This document shows, one piece after another, positions 25,942 to 35,112 of a DNA stretch of 64,000 bases. Made by a program: the position numbers and the translations under genes. Each line of letters starts with the position of its first letter. The first letter of the stretch is position 1. The DNA lies in assembly GCA_030145055.1 (NCBI GenBank), contig JAQYWK010000003.1, positions 124,001-188,000 of the forward strand. Reading direction: 5' to 3'. Source of the stretch: Desulfovibrio sp. (GTDB lineage Bacteria > Desulfobacterota > Desulfovibrionia > Desulfovibrionales > Desulfovibrionaceae). The notes beneath the pieces were generated by a model. It did no database searches and was not told the origin of the DNA. It was given only the letters and a program-made list of their open reading frames with translations.

Positions 25942-27075
25942 TTATTTTTTGAGGCTTTTTTCTACAAATGTGAAGTTGTAAAGAAGTGGTGTGGCAGTTT
26001 TAATATCTGCATCTTTCATCGTTCCTTTAAACTTGTTCATGCTGTTTAGCATGGACAAGAAAACAGCTTCACCCTTCATCCAATTCTGAGTGGGGTCAGT
26101 TGTGTAAATGATGGTTGATTTCTCAACGGCTTCGGCAGGAACTCCGATCCATTTGGCTGAAATTTCAGCAGTTTTAATCTTATTTGTGTTGCTCCATTTG
26201 GAAGCAGAAGTCATCAGATCTGTCATTGCCTGAACAATTTCAGGCTGTTCTGTGATCATCTGCTCGCTTGCACCCATTACGCAGCAAGGGAAATCAGTCC
26301 ATTCTCCTGACGGAGGAAGGTCGCGGGAATCAAGACCAATGTGACCAACGTGCTTGTATTCGGCTACAGCAGGATGAGGAGCTGGCCCGACCCAACAATC
26401 TACCTGATTGCTGAGCAGTGCAGGAATAAGATTTGAAGTGGATCTGAGATCTACCATTAAAATATCAGCGTCTGCATCGTTAGGGTTGCCAGTTATTTTG
26501 AATCCGGCTTTATGCAATGCTCCTTCGAAAACAACGCGTGGCGCACTGGTTGGTGAATGATAGCCAATTTTGAATGGATTTTTAGAACCCTTAATAGCTG
26601 CAGCCACGTCTTTGTATCCGTTAACTTTACTGTCAGCAGGGAAAACCATGCTCATGCCGTCTACGTGCAAAGGGCAAAGGATTTTAATTTTAGTTCCCTT
26701 GTCAATTCCACTCATAAAGGCGGTGCTGGAAGCAAGCCCCAAATCAAGGCGATTCATGGCGAAAAGTGTTGAAGTTTCAGAGCCACTTTTAGATACGATG
26801 AAGTTAAGAACAGCAAGCGGTTTACCTTCGGCGGACATAAGCTTGTATTTCTGTTTAGGAACCATTTCTTCCAAATATGCACCAGATGTCTTAAACGCTT
26901 CACCTTTAACAGCGGCAACCATTAATGGAGTGTGGTGAGTTGTAAAAACATAACCTAGATAAAGGCTGGGAATTTTAGTTTTAGCAGCATGAGCTGCGCC
27001 AGTTCCGAGGCAGAATGCTACGAGAATGGCTGCGACAATTGTGAAAAGACTTTTTTGCGAAAATCTACTGGTCAT
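25942..27075 (-). CDS. NitT/TauT-type ABC transporter, periplasmic binding protein
   Basis: A 377-residue exported protein with signal peptide TSRFSQKSLFTIVAAILVAF, cleaved after AAHA. The mature part has the NMT1/SsuA-like type II binding fold (YLGYVFTTHHTPLMVAAVKG, LRSTSNLIPALLSNQVDCWVG). The unusual pair DFPCCVMGAS sits in the middle. It captures the substrate of the transporter, whose nature I cannot read. It lies 20 bases after the double-cubane gene in the same operon. Confidence 0.88.
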   Translation of the reverse strand: MTSRFSQKSLFTIVAAILVAFCLGTGAAHAAKTKIPSLYLGYVFTTHHTPLMVAAVKGEAFKTSGAYLEEMVPKQKYKLMSAEGKPLAVLNFIVSKSGSETSTLFAMNRLDLGLASSTAFMSGIDKGTKIKILCPLHVDGMSMVFPADSKVNGYKDVAAAIKGSKNPFKIGYHSPTSAPRVVFEGALHKAGFKITGNPNDADADILMVDLRSTSNLIPALLSNQVDCWVGPAPHPAVAEYKHVGHIGLDSRDLPPSGEWTDFPCCVMGASEQMITEQPEIVQAMTDLMTSASKWSNTNKIKTAEISAKWIGVPAEAVEKSTIIYTTDPTQNWMKGEAVFLSMLNSMNKFKGTMKDADIKTATPLLYNFTFVEKSLKK

Positions 27076-27095
27076 GTTTCTCTCTCTTTTTTTGG

Positions 27096-28229
27096 TTACT
27101 CTGCAAGTTCTACGAACGCTTCAATACGAGTTCGCAGTTGTTCTATGTCTGATTCCGAATAATCGGTTTCAATGTGTAAAAAGGGAAGTTCAAGCTCTTC
27201 CTCAACAAAGCGGCGCAGTGTCGTAGATTCAGCATTATATGTATGACAACCGAGCCAAGTCATATCCACCACGGCATCCACCTTGAAAGTATCAACCATT
27301 TCTCCAATCGATTCAGGTCTATGCGGATTAGGAGTCATACATGAGCAGGGAACCTGCAGGTAGCGGCGGGCAAGAGCTTCATATGGATCACCTGTTTCAT
27401 CTACAGGTAAAGTCATTCCTTTCAGGCCAGAGCAATTCTCCATGCAAACAACACGGGCGCCCAACTCCTCCGCAATGACGATTGCCTTGTCTGAGCCTTT
27501 GCCCATAGGGCAACCCGTCATCAAAATACGAAGTCCGCGATTAATCGGCAAATCCGGTTGCTTCAGGAATTCTTCAAGCTCAGTGCGTAGTGTAATCAAG
27601 CTGGTGAGATACTTTTCAGGGTCTACAACAAAGCTTTTGCTTTCTTGCACCGCAAGCATTTCATTTGCGTTCAAAGGAGATCTTTCATCAGCAGCTAGGA
27701 CTGCCAAATCATATAGTTCTTGGCGTATTTTATTTTGGATAACGATCTGGTTATGAAGCTCTTCTTCTGTGACTTTTATACCGGAACATTCGAACAGAAA
27801 CTTCTCCAGTTCGAGCAGTCCATCCATCCAATATTTTAAAGGAGCTGTTCCTGATTGAGTATGCGGAAGGTGCATTAAATGTAGCGGTTTTAGCTTACCC
27901 ATCAGTTCATACATTTTCTTTTTGCCGTCACAGGTCGTTTCAGCAATTAGAATATCTGAGAAGCTAAAGAACGGGCAAGTATCAGTAACAGCATAGCCAT
28001 AGCTCGATTTTATTAGCGGACATAGGCTTACAGGAAGTTCTCGTTCAGCCTCTTTAATTGGGGCTTGTTTTTTACCACAAAGACTGACGGGCACGATCCC
28101 CGCGGCTCGAATAAGTTCACTGGGCGCGTAGATGCAATAGACTCCAGCAATTTTATTGCCTTCTTGCTGCCATGCATCCAGCTCTGCAATACTGCGTTCT
28201 GAAAAAGAAATGAAAGGGTTCAAGTTCAT
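27096..28229 (-). CDS. 2-hydroxyacyl-CoA dehydratase-like double-cubane-cluster protein (YjiM/HgdB family)
   Basis: A 377-residue member of the 2-hydroxyacyl-CoA dehydratase/DCCP family. The start is the ATG at 28229 (MNLNPFISF), and the upstream in-frame extension lacks conservation. Cysteines that could hold a double-cubane [8Fe-9S] cluster appear as SLCPLIKSSYG, TCPFFSFSD, TTCDGKKKMY, GCPMG, ENCSG, PCSCM and GCHTYN. Known DCCP-type enzymes reduce small molecules such as acetylene, azide or hydrazine in ATP-driven reactions with a partner activase. That activase is not found nearby. The gene leads an operon with a NitT/TauT transporter, which suggests the imported molecule is its substrate or product. 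Confidence 0.85.
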   Translation of the reverse strand: MNLNPFISFSERSIAELDAWQQEGNKIAGVYCIYAPSELIRAAGIVPVSLCGKKQAPIKEAERELPVSLCPLIKSSYGYAVTDTCPFFSFSDILIAETTCDGKKKMYELMGKLKPLHLMHLPHTQSGTAPLKYWMDGLLELEKFLFECSGIKVTEEELHNQIVIQNKIRQELYDLAVLAADERSPLNANEMLAVQESKSFVVDPEKYLTSLITLRTELEEFLKQPDLPINRGLRILMTGCPMGKGSDKAIVIAEELGARVVCMENCSGLKGMTLPVDETGDPYEALARRYLQVPCSCMTPNPHRPESIGEMVDTFKVDAVVDMTWLGCHTYNAESTTLRRFVEEELELPFLHIETDYSESDIEQLRTRIEAFVELAE

Positions 28230-28573
28230 TAGACTCAATCCTGTTATTTTTAATATATAAAACGGATGCTTTAATGTGCAAACGATTGAGGAATCCAATC
28301 TTTGAACACATCGTCAAGGTGTAGTCCAATTGCTTATTGCAATGACTTTAGCGGGTTGCGATTCGGTTTCATAATAAAAGGCGAGACCAATAAGTAAACA
28401 GGTTGTGTATAGCAAATAATGATAGGTGGGTGGACAAAAAACAAGAAAAGCCCCTAACTTTTACAGCTAGGGGCTTTCATTGAAATATGGAGGAGAGTGG
28501 GATTCTAATATATACGATAAGCGTTTGTTTTAAGGGGGTTTAGATGGTAATATTTTTGTGATTCACTCCTGCC
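28230..28573. other. Intergenic region between the double-cubane operon and the YitT gene
   Basis: About 340 bases with no ORF that I trust. It holds the promoter region of the double-cubane operon (not resolved; ATTGC/GCAAT palindrome near 28331) and a terminator at 28445-28479 for the YitT gene. Confidence 0.5.
28445..28479 (-). terminator. Terminator hairpin of the repeated GCCCCTAA family
   Basis: AGCCCCTAACT pairs with AGCTAGGGGCT (one mismatch), with a short T-run on the minus strand, and lies 95 bases after the YitT stop. Confidence 0.75.
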
Positions 28574-29470
28574 CTAATAAACTTTACGCCTAGAAAAACT
28601 AGACCCAATTACAGAAAAAGTATTTTCAACTATGAGCAACACTTTCTCATCATGGCGAAATGCAATTTCTTCTAATTTTTTTAGCTGAAGGTTGTTAACC
28701 ACCGTCATTAAAACATTTCTGTCTTCCCGCAAATAAGCCCCTTGGCCTTTCAGGAAGGTTCCGCTCTGCTTAAGTTCATGAAGAATATCGTGACAAATCA
28801 TATCAATATTATCTGAAATGATAAAAACAACTTTCCTTTGGTTAGACATCGATAAAGTTTGTTCGACTACAACCGAGGTGATAAAAACAAGAATTAAAGA
28901 GGCAATAATTATATCAAGAGGCAATTCTAGCAAGCTGAAACTAAAAATAATCACATTAAAAACAATATAAACTTTACCGACCCCTATGTTGAATTTTTGA
29001 AATAAATATACAGCAATTACGTCCAATCCGCCATTTGAACCGAGAGAATGTAAAACCATTCCAGAGCCAAGGCCGACTAGAGCTCCGCACGCAATCGCCG
29101 CATACATTTGGTTTTGAACAGGCATGGCAATTGTAAGCACTTCATATGCAATAGTTGTCACAATGGTAGCATAACAGCTGTAATAGAAAAATCTTCTGCT
29201 AACCTTAAACCATGCAAATATAAAAAGAGGGATGTTTAAAATGAGATAAAGCCAGCCAGGCGTGAGAACTCCATAGGAGTAATAAATGAGTGATGCTAAA
29301 CCAAAAATTCCGCCAGCTAGGAATTCATGAGGAACAGCGAAGCTTTTTAAAGCTATAGCACTGATTACCGATCCTGTTGAAATTAAAAAAAGATTCCACC
29401 AGACTGAGTAGCCAAAACTAATACTTAATGTTGGCCCTTTACCAAGAACTGATTTGATTGGTTCTAACAT
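28574..29470 (-). CDS. YitT family membrane protein (DUF161/DUF2179)
   Basis: A 298-residue protein. Its first 210 residues are five to six membrane helices with the repeated glycine-rich motif ALKSFAVPHEFLAGGIFGLA and GSNGGLDVIAVYLFQKFNIG. The last 80 residues are a DUF2179 domain (VVFIISDNIDMICHDIL, GAYLREDRNVLMTVVNN) thought to bind ligand on the cytoplasmic side. No function is established for the family. It is monocistronic. Confidence 0.9.
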   Translation of the reverse strand: MLEPIKSVLGKGPTLSISFGYSVWWNLFLISTGSVISAIALKSFAVPHEFLAGGIFGLASLIYYSYGVLTPGWLYLILNIPLFIFAWFKVSRRFFYYSCYATIVTTIAYEVLTIAMPVQNQMYAAIACGALVGLGSGMVLHSLGSNGGLDVIAVYLFQKFNIGVGKVYIVFNVIIFSFSLLELPLDIIIASLILVFITSVVVEQTLSMSNQRKVVFIISDNIDMICHDILHELKQSGTFLKGQGAYLREDRNVLMTVVNNLQLKKLEEIAFRHDEKVLLIVENTFSVIGSSFSRRKVY

Positions 29471-29509
29471 TTTTAATTCTTCTTTTAAGACATTGAGTAC
29501 AGTGTTTAG

Positions 29510-30562
29510 TTACAAGTAGCCTTCTTCGTACTGCTGAAGTCTTGATTCGATCTCGAATTCACTCTGAAACGAATCAATTGCTGTTTCCGCAATATCCATA
29601 TCTTTTATACTTGCAACATGACTTACGGCATCCCCTTTATGCACAAGGGGACTTTGCAGCTGTCCAATAATTATACCACTGACGGGCGATAAAATTTGGT
29701 ACTCATATTCACCAAGAGGATCAGTCACAATTCCTAAAACCTGTTTTTTCTCCACAATATCACCAAGATTAACATGGGGTAAAAAAATACCGCTGGAAGC
29801 GGCCCTTGCCCATGTGGATCGTTTGGCTAACATCGGAACAGTCCGTTTTGAATTATGTTTTGCCTTGGGAAGCATGCCCAAATGGCGCATGACCCCTATA
29901 ACTCCCTGAGTTCCGACACGGATGGGAATTTGATCAAACCGCATAGCCTGCCCTCCCTCGAAAAGAAGTAAGGGAATATTTTTATCATATGCGACCTTTC
30001 GTAATGACCCCTCGCGAAGCTCCGCATCAAGGACAACTGGCGCTCCGAAAGCCATAGCCATTTCATTTATCTGCGGATTGCTAACAACAGCCCTGATCTG
30101 CGGTAAATTGCTGCGCATATTGGACCCAGTATGAAAATCAATACCGTGCGTAGAACGAGCAACAACCTCTTCCATAAAAATTGCAGCAAGTTGACCTGTG
30201 AGTGAACCTGTAGGTGAACCTGGAAAAAAACGATTAAGATCACGCCTATCTGGTAGGTAGCGGGAACTGTTAACAAATCCAAAAGTATTCACTACGGGTA
30301 CGGCAATAAGCGTTCCCCGTAGTGAATTAAGTAATTTCATTTTAAGCAGGCGACGGATAATTTCAACCCCATTAATCTCATCTCCGTGCACAGCACCGGA
30401 TAGAAACAATGTAGGACCATCAAATTTACCGTGAACAACATGGACATTCATGAATAGTTCATTGCGATTATACAGTTTTGCAGCAGCGATATCGACGGTG
30501 CGGCGCTGCCCCGGCTTAATCAATTCACCTGCAATACTAAATGATGCCCGTTCTTTTTTCAT
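29510..30562 (-). CDS. Succinylglutamate desuccinylase/aspartoacylase (AstE) family hydrolase
   Basis: A 350-residue zinc hydrolase of the M14-like AstE/AspA family. Zinc ligands are visible as [12 protein letters not shown] (His and Glu) and [12 protein letters not shown] (second His and Asp). A C-terminal HlyD-like/biotinyl-type domain ([19 protein letters not shown]) follows. It overlaps the RimK stop by 4 bases (ATGA), so it is translationally coupled. In this conserved trio it is thought to trim or recycle the glutamate or N-acyl products made by RimK. Confidence 0.87.
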   Translation of the reverse strand: MKKERASFSIAGELIKPGQRRTVDIAAAKLYNRNELFMNVHVVHGKFDGPTLFLSGAVHGDEINGVEIIRRLLKMKLLNSLRGTLIAVPVVNTFGFVNSSRYLPDRRDLNRFFPGSPTGSLTGQLAAIFMEEVVARSTHGIDFHTGSNMRSNLPQIRAVVSNPQINEMAMAFGAPVVLDAELREGSLRKVAYDKNIPLLLFEGGQAMRFDQIPIRVGTQGVIGVMRHLGMLPKAKHNSKRTVPMLAKRSTWARAASSGIFLPHVNLGDIVEKKQVLGIVTDPLGEYEYQILSPVSGIIIGQLQSPLVHKGDAVSHVASIKDMDIAETAIDSFQSEFEIESRLQQYEEGYL

Positions 30563-31470
30563 CGTGCCCCGCGTCCTTGGTCCGGATTCTTACGGACATG
30601 TCGCTTCTTTTCGATAAATGCGATAACCATCTCAGCAATATCCTTGCCTGTAGCCTTTTCGATTCCTTCTAAGCCAGGCGAAGAATTGATTTCCATTACC
30701 ACTGGACCATGATTTGAACGTAAAATATCAACTCCCGCCATATGCAACCCCATAATTTTACATGAACGGACCGCTGTTGCCCTTTCTTCAGGAGAAATCT
30801 TAATAACTTTGGCAGATCCACCACGATGCAAGTTTGAGCGGAATTCCCCCTCTGCTCCTTTGCGCATCATGGAAGCTACAACTTTATCACCAACTACAAA
30901 GCAACGAATATCTTCGCCGTTGGCTTCTTTGATAAATTCCTGAACAAGAATATCTGTTTTCAGACCACGAAAAGCTTCAATTACGCTGGAAGCAGCATTT
31001 TTATTTTCACAAAGCACAACTCCGATACCTTGTGTACCTTCCAGTAATTTAACTACTAAAGGAGCCCCACCAACCATCTCAATAAGGTCGTCTGTAAACA
31101 TTGTAGAATGAGAAAATCCAGTTACCGGAAGACCAATTCCTTTGCTGGCAAGGAGCTGCAGACTGCGTAACTTATCCCGTGAGCGGGATATGGCGATAGA
31201 CTCATTTACACAGTATACCCCCATCATCTCAAATTGACGTACAACTGCTGTTCCATAAAATGTAATAGAGGCACCGATACGAGGTATGACAGCATCAATA
31301 CCAGTGATTTTTTCACCTTTATAGCTAATAGAAGGTTTATTTGAAGTGATGTTCATATAGCAGCGCAAAGGATCAATTACGCGTACTTTGTGCCCTCGGG
31401 CTTCTGCGGCATTAACCAAAGCTTTGGTGGAGTAGAGCTCTGTATTTCTTGATAGTATTATAATATTCAT
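30559..31470 (-). CDS. rimK: RimK-type glutamate ligase (ATP-grasp)
   Basis: A 303-residue ATP-grasp enzyme that adds glutamate residues to a peptide or protein carboxylate, with ribosomal protein S6 being the E. coli target. Motifs: [35 protein letters not shown] (ATP-grasp lid), [16 protein letters not shown] and metal site [15 protein letters not shown]. The start is the ATG at 31470, whose TGA-overlap with the protease gene (ATGA) fixes it. Target proteins in this organism are unknown. Confidence 0.9.
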   Translation of the reverse strand: MNIIILSRNTELYSTKALVNAAEARGHKVRVIDPLRCYMNITSNKPSISYKGEKITGIDAVIPRIGASITFYGTAVVRQFEMMGVYCVNESIAISRSRDKLRSLQLLASKGIGLPVTGFSHSTMFTDDLIEMVGGAPLVVKLLEGTQGIGVVLCENKNAASSVIEAFRGLKTDILVQEFIKEANGEDIRCFVVGDKVVASMMRKGAEGEFRSNLHRGGSAKVIKISPEERATAVRSCKIMGLHMAGVDILRSNHGPVVMEINSSPGLEGIEKATGKDIAEMVIAFIEKKRHVRKNPDQGRGAR

Positions 31471-31940
31471 AACTGATTTCCCGAAGAGCAACGAACTGCT
31501 TTTTTTGCCAGTTCTTTACCCCAAATATAGCTTTTAGATGGATCAACAATCACTCTATTCTTCATAGCCGTACGCCCCAATAGCATACGAAATTTCATCG
31601 TGTCCCGATTAGTCAAGGTCATTTCAATATTCCATTCATGGTCCCCAAGTCTAACGGGGGTACTTATCACATAACGCTCTTCACTATGCCCGCCAGAATC
31701 AGTTACAATTCTGATATCAAGCACCTCAGCTTCACAAATGAGTTCCACCTCATTGTTACCCTGATCTGGATGAATGCCAAACCTAACCATATCAACACCA
31801 TTGACCTTAAAAGGCTCAACAAAAAATGCATGCAAGGCAGAAGTGCGTGCCCCGGTGTCGACTTTTACTTTAATCGCCAAAATATTAAGGGCTGGCAGTG
31901 AGATCCACTCACGCCAGCCAACAATGATGTCTTTTTCCAT
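31467..31940 (-). CDS. Retropepsin-like ATP-dependent zinc protease (RimB-type)
   Basis: A 157-residue protein of the Zn_protease family with an aspartyl-protease-like [11 protein letters not shown] motif, plus the second part of the fold in [16 protein letters not shown]. It leads a three-gene operon with RimK and the AstE-type hydrolase, and an AAGGGCGGC site precedes its ATG. Family members are named as putative ATP-dependent zinc proteases, but their activity is not well established. The DTGA/S motif suggests an aspartyl-protease fold. Confidence 0.85.
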   Translation of the reverse strand: MEKDIIVGWREWISLPALNILAIKVKVDTGARTSALHAFFVEPFKVNGVDMVRFGIHPDQGNNEVELICEAEVLDIRIVTDSGGHSEERYVISTPVRLGDHEWNIEMTLTNRDTMKFRMLLGRTAMKNRVIVDPSKSYIWGKELAKKAVRCSSGNQL

Positions 31941-32160
31941 GCCGCCCTTCTAGGGTATGAATATTAGATTAGCAAGCAATTATATTAGTGCTGACCGAAG
32001 AATTTTACGCACATAAGATTATATACTAAAAGATATGGAATTATTAGTACAGATATAGAGAAGTGCAAATTCTTAGCTCATACTTGTTAGGCAAAAAAAG
32101 ACAGGAGGAGGGAAAGAGAAAGAAGGGATAAGTTGAAAAAGCAGCATTAAATTAAAATGA

Positions 32161-32196
32161 CCGCAAAAACGCCAGTAAAGGAAGGCGGTTTTGCGG
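32161..32196 (-). terminator. Hairpin after the small acidic gene
   Basis: CCGCAAAAACGCC (32161-32173) pairs with GGCGGTTTTGCGG (32184-32196), 13 bp with one mismatch. The minus-strand tail is T-rich but broken, so it is a probable terminator. Confidence 0.6.
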
Positions 32197-32213
32197 CCAT
32201 GTTTCAGTTGGGA

Positions 32214-32486
32214 TTACCAGGAATCTTCACTAAAGTCCCAACTATCATTTTCCCGCGAAACATCTTTAATTTTCACAAAATAGGTATCATCTTTTTCACG
32301 CACTAAAACTTTTGCTTCAACCCAGTAGTCTAGATACTCAGCCAAGCCCCGACCATTTGAATCAGGCTCAACAAGAAATGGTTCTTCTCCGTCAACCATA
32401 ATTGCAAAATCGAATTTGTCATCCAAATCATACTGAAATGGAACAACTTGGCCATATATGATATCTAAATATTCTTCACTAGACAC
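32214..32486 (-). CDS. Small acidic protein of unknown function
   Basis: A 90-residue, strongly acidic, cytoplasmic-looking protein (EEYLDIIYGQVVPFQYDLDD, a mid-region beta-rich EAKVLVREKDDTYFVKIKD, then acidic tail). The start is GTG at 32486 with AGAGGCGAAT upstream. I do not recognise a family. It lies 29 bases after the GNAT gene and seems to be in the same operon. Its acidic, OB-like pattern could fit a partner of the acetyltransferase, but this is speculation. Confidence 0.65.
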   Translation of the reverse strand: MSSEEYLDIIYGQVVPFQYDLDDKFDFAIMVDGEEPFLVEPDSNGRGLAEYLDYWVEAKVLVREKDDTYFVKIKDVSRENDSWDFSEDSW

Positions 32487-32515
32487 ATTCGCCTCTTAAT
32501 TTTAAAAAACATATT

Positions 32516-33076
32516 TTACACCACCAGCCCTTCTAAACTTCTTGCATAAACGAGATTTCCCTTGTTGGGGATAAAAAACTTATAGTGGCGGGAATGAATG
32601 TCGTAACCGACTGCTTTGAGAAAATATTGCATTGGCATAAAGTTTTTACTCTCTGGAATTTCACAGAAAAGCATTTTTCCGCCATGTAGCTCAACCTGCC
32701 TGTCTACTTCATCCAAAAGTAGTGACCCGATTCCGATACTCTGAAAAGAATCAGACACCACAATGCTATACAACTCGTAGTAATCCTGCTCTCCGGTAAT
32801 TTTACCAAAAGAAGCAAAGGCGACAATATTTTCTTCATCGTCATTAACTACATGTGCTTTTACAAACGTACTGGAAGCCCCCCAACTGCAAAAGGCATTC
32901 TCCCATGCGGCTTCTTCCACAAACATCAAGTCTTCTGCTGTAAGAGATCGACATTCACTAGCAATGCCTAAAACAACTTCCGCTTCTTCTGGATTCAAGC
33001 CAAGGCTAAGCTTAAGCGGAATCTCAGAGGGTTGAACAATTGAGTCTTCATGTTCTATTTTTGTAGCTAAAGGCAT
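32516..33076 (-). CDS. GNAT family N-acetyltransferase
   Basis: A 186-residue GNAT-fold protein. The acetyl-CoA binding motif A is IVVSDSFQSIGIGSLLLDEVDR (Q/R-x-x-G-x-G/A pattern). The N-terminal half has VVLGIASECRSLTAEDLMFVEE, and the C-terminal strand ends YKFFIPNKG. The substrate is unknown. GAGGAAA precedes the ATG. It leads the acidic-protein gene. Confidence 0.85.
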   Translation of the reverse strand: MPLATKIEHEDSIVQPSEIPLKLSLGLNPEEAEVVLGIASECRSLTAEDLMFVEEAAWENAFCSWGASSTFVKAHVVNDDEENIVAFASFGKITGEQDYYELYSIVVSDSFQSIGIGSLLLDEVDRQVELHGGKMLFCEIPESKNFMPMQYFLKAVGYDIHSRHYKFFIPNKGNLVYARSLEGLVV

Positions 33077-33429
33077 TTGATTTCCTCACTATCCAATATT
33101 CAAACTGCAACATATAAATATCACTCATATTTCTAGGCAATTTAAGGCTGTTTATGCCGGAACGAGCCTATGGATTTACCCCACAAAGCAAAAGCATAAG
33201 TCGTGCCACCCCTAAGCGACTGATATAATACACATTTATTACAACAGAAGAATCAAACAGGAACCGAGAGTTCTTTATGAAATAGGAAAAAAGGGCAGGA
33301 ATAGAATTTTACGGACCGTACTACTTATACTCTTATAGAGTTATACTAATAAAATTGGATAGATAAGCATGATAAACAACCGGCACCAAACAAGAACTGT
33401 CAGTTCCTACTAAATTACAGAAACAAGAA
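33077..33429. other. Intergenic region without a gene
   Basis: About 350 bases, AT-rich. No ORF of note, no tRNA. A small hairpin (GAACTgtcAGTTC near 33395) and ACAAGAA/TTCTTGT around the stop of the next gene (33424-33442) may serve as a weak terminator for that gene. Confidence 0.45.
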
Positions 33430-34830
33430 CTATGAATTCTTGTGGGTGAAGATGCTTCTGGAAATTCCGTGCTTTTTCATGATTTTGTTTAATTGGCGGG
33501 TGCTAATTCCAGCTATTTCTGCCGCTTTGATAACTACTCCACTAGTTTTCGTTAACAACTCAGCAACATATTTTCTTTCAAATCCATCTATCGCTATTTG
33601 ACGTGCCTGTCCCAATGGAATGCAAGTATTAACATGTTCAGTATGAAGGGAGGATGCTGGAAAAAAACTATTGGAAAAACTACGCACAGTAAGTTGACTT
33701 GTTTGTTCAAGGATACAAGCCCTCTCAATTATATTTTCAAGCTCACGCACATTCCCAGGCCATTCATAATTTAAAAATTCATCCATTACTTCAGGTGCAA
33801 TTGAGTCTATTTTTTTATTCAGCAAGGCACTGAACTTATCTATAAAATTATGTGCAAGATGAAAAATATCTTCTTTTCTTTCGCGAAGAGGAGGCAGGAC
33901 AATTGGAAAAACATTCAAGCGGTAGTATAAATCTCTGCGGAATTGACCGGAATTGCATAAATCTTCAAGATGCTCGTTTGTTGCAGCAATAATTCTTACA
34001 TTGATAGGAATTGCCGTTTCTCCGCCAATTCGCTGTATGTATCGCTCTTGTAGAACTTCAAGTAATTTAACCTGTACTGAAGAACTGATCGTTCCGACTT
34101 CATCCAGAAAAATTGACCCAGAGCTGGCAAGCTCAAATCTTCCTAATTTTCTACGATTTGCGCCGGTAAAAGCCCCTTTTTCATGACCGAAAAGTTCACT
34201 TTCCACCAAATTTTCAGGAATGGCACCACAGTGAACGCTGATAAAAGGCTTATCACTGCGCATACTATGAGCGTGAATCAGTCTTGCAAAAAGAGATTTA
34301 CCCGTTCCAGTCTCACCTGTAAGTAAAACCGAGGCTTGAGTCGCAACAACGTGCTGTACCTTCTTCAGAACTTCACGCATTGATTGATTATTTGTAGTGA
34401 CCACTTCACAATAATCATCATTCCAAAATTTATCCCGCAAGTAATCAAGCTCAGAGTCACGCACATCAGCTTCGTGAGCTTTTTCAATTACAAGCTCAAG
34501 CTCTTCTTTTTTCACAGGATGAGTCAGATAATCGAAGGCTCCTGCTTTTACTGCTTCCACTGCATGATGAGACTGATTGCTTTTGGCCAAAACAACAACG
34601 GATGCCGACGGATGCATATCCCAAAGTTGTTCTAAAGCTTCATCCATCGTCATCTCCGCAGTAAGAATAGAGTTAATATCCACCAAAATAGTGTCAACAC
34701 CCTGCTCTTCAACAGAAATTACTTTCTGCTCGAGATTTTCTTGATGGACGATGGTCCCTGCGCCTTTAAGTTTCTCAGCCAACTCATCAAGTTGCTGCCC
34801 TTCATGTGCAATAACAAGTAACTTCTGCAT
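33430..34830 (-). CDS. Sigma-54-dependent response regulator (NtrC family)
   Basis: A 466-residue regulator with three domains. The receiver (1-120) has the phospho-aspartate in TILVDINSI and is divergent, with GVDTILVD where D is kept. The AAA+ domain (about 135-375) has Walker A GETGTGKS, the sigma-54-contact loop GHEKGAFTGA and Walker B SIFLDEVG. The C-terminal Fis-type helix-turn-helix ends in KAAEIAGISTRQLNKIMKKHGIS. It activates sigma-54 promoters. No histidine kinase is adjacent, so it is an orphan. The ATG at 34830 has GGAG 8 bases upstream. Confidence 0.92.
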   Translation of the reverse strand: MQKLLVIAHEGQQLDELAEKLKGAGTIVHQENLEQKVISVEEQGVDTILVDINSILTAEMTMDEALEQLWDMHPSASVVVLAKSNQSHHAVEAVKAGAFDYLTHPVKKEELELVIEKAHEADVRDSELDYLRDKFWNDDYCEVVTTNNQSMREVLKKVQHVVATQASVLLTGETGTGKSLFARLIHAHSMRSDKPFISVHCGAIPENLVESELFGHEKGAFTGANRRKLGRFELASSGSIFLDEVGTISSSVQVKLLEVLQERYIQRIGGETAIPINVRIIAATNEHLEDLCNSGQFRRDLYYRLNVFPIVLPPLRERKEDIFHLAHNFIDKFSALLNKKIDSIAPEVMDEFLNYEWPGNVRELENIIERACILEQTSQLTVRSFSNSFFPASSLHTEHVNTCIPLGQARQIAIDGFERKYVAELLTKTSGVVIKAAEIAGISTRQLNKIMKKHGISRSIFTHKNS

Positions 34831-34968
34831 TACCAATCTCCTGAAAACAGACTTAACTGACTTAAGTGTAACACACTAAATTCATGAAATTTAGAGTCTT
34901 CTACAGCTAATCAATTGGGAAGCATGTTGAGCCTGCTCAGCAGCCTCTGATAAAAGCAAGATGTAGAT

Positions 34969-35112
34969 ATGAAGAGACAGAAAGTAAAGCGCAAACGAAC
35001 TCTCATCGTCTTTCTCACAATTACATTTGTCATAACTACTGCTTTGTATGTAGATAGAATAGAAAGAATATCAGCGCCCCTACATAAAAATTCCGAAGGA
35101 CATTCACAATGA
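34969..35112 (+). CDS. Predicted 47-residue membrane mini-protein overlapping mscS
   Basis: A short frame that starts MKRQKVKRKRTLIVFLTI: a basic head, one membrane segment (LIVFLTITFVITTALYV) and a soluble tail ending GHSQ. Its TGA overlaps the ATG of the mechanosensitive channel gene (ATGA), which points to translational coupling. There is no clear ribosome site. Basic head then hydrophobic span then short tail is a common small-membrane-protein layout. It could be a leader peptide or a subunit. It is below the usual ORF cutoff and may be fortuitous. Confidence 0.5.
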   Translation: MKRQKVKRKRTLIVFLTITFVITTALYVDRIERISAPLHKNSEGHSQ

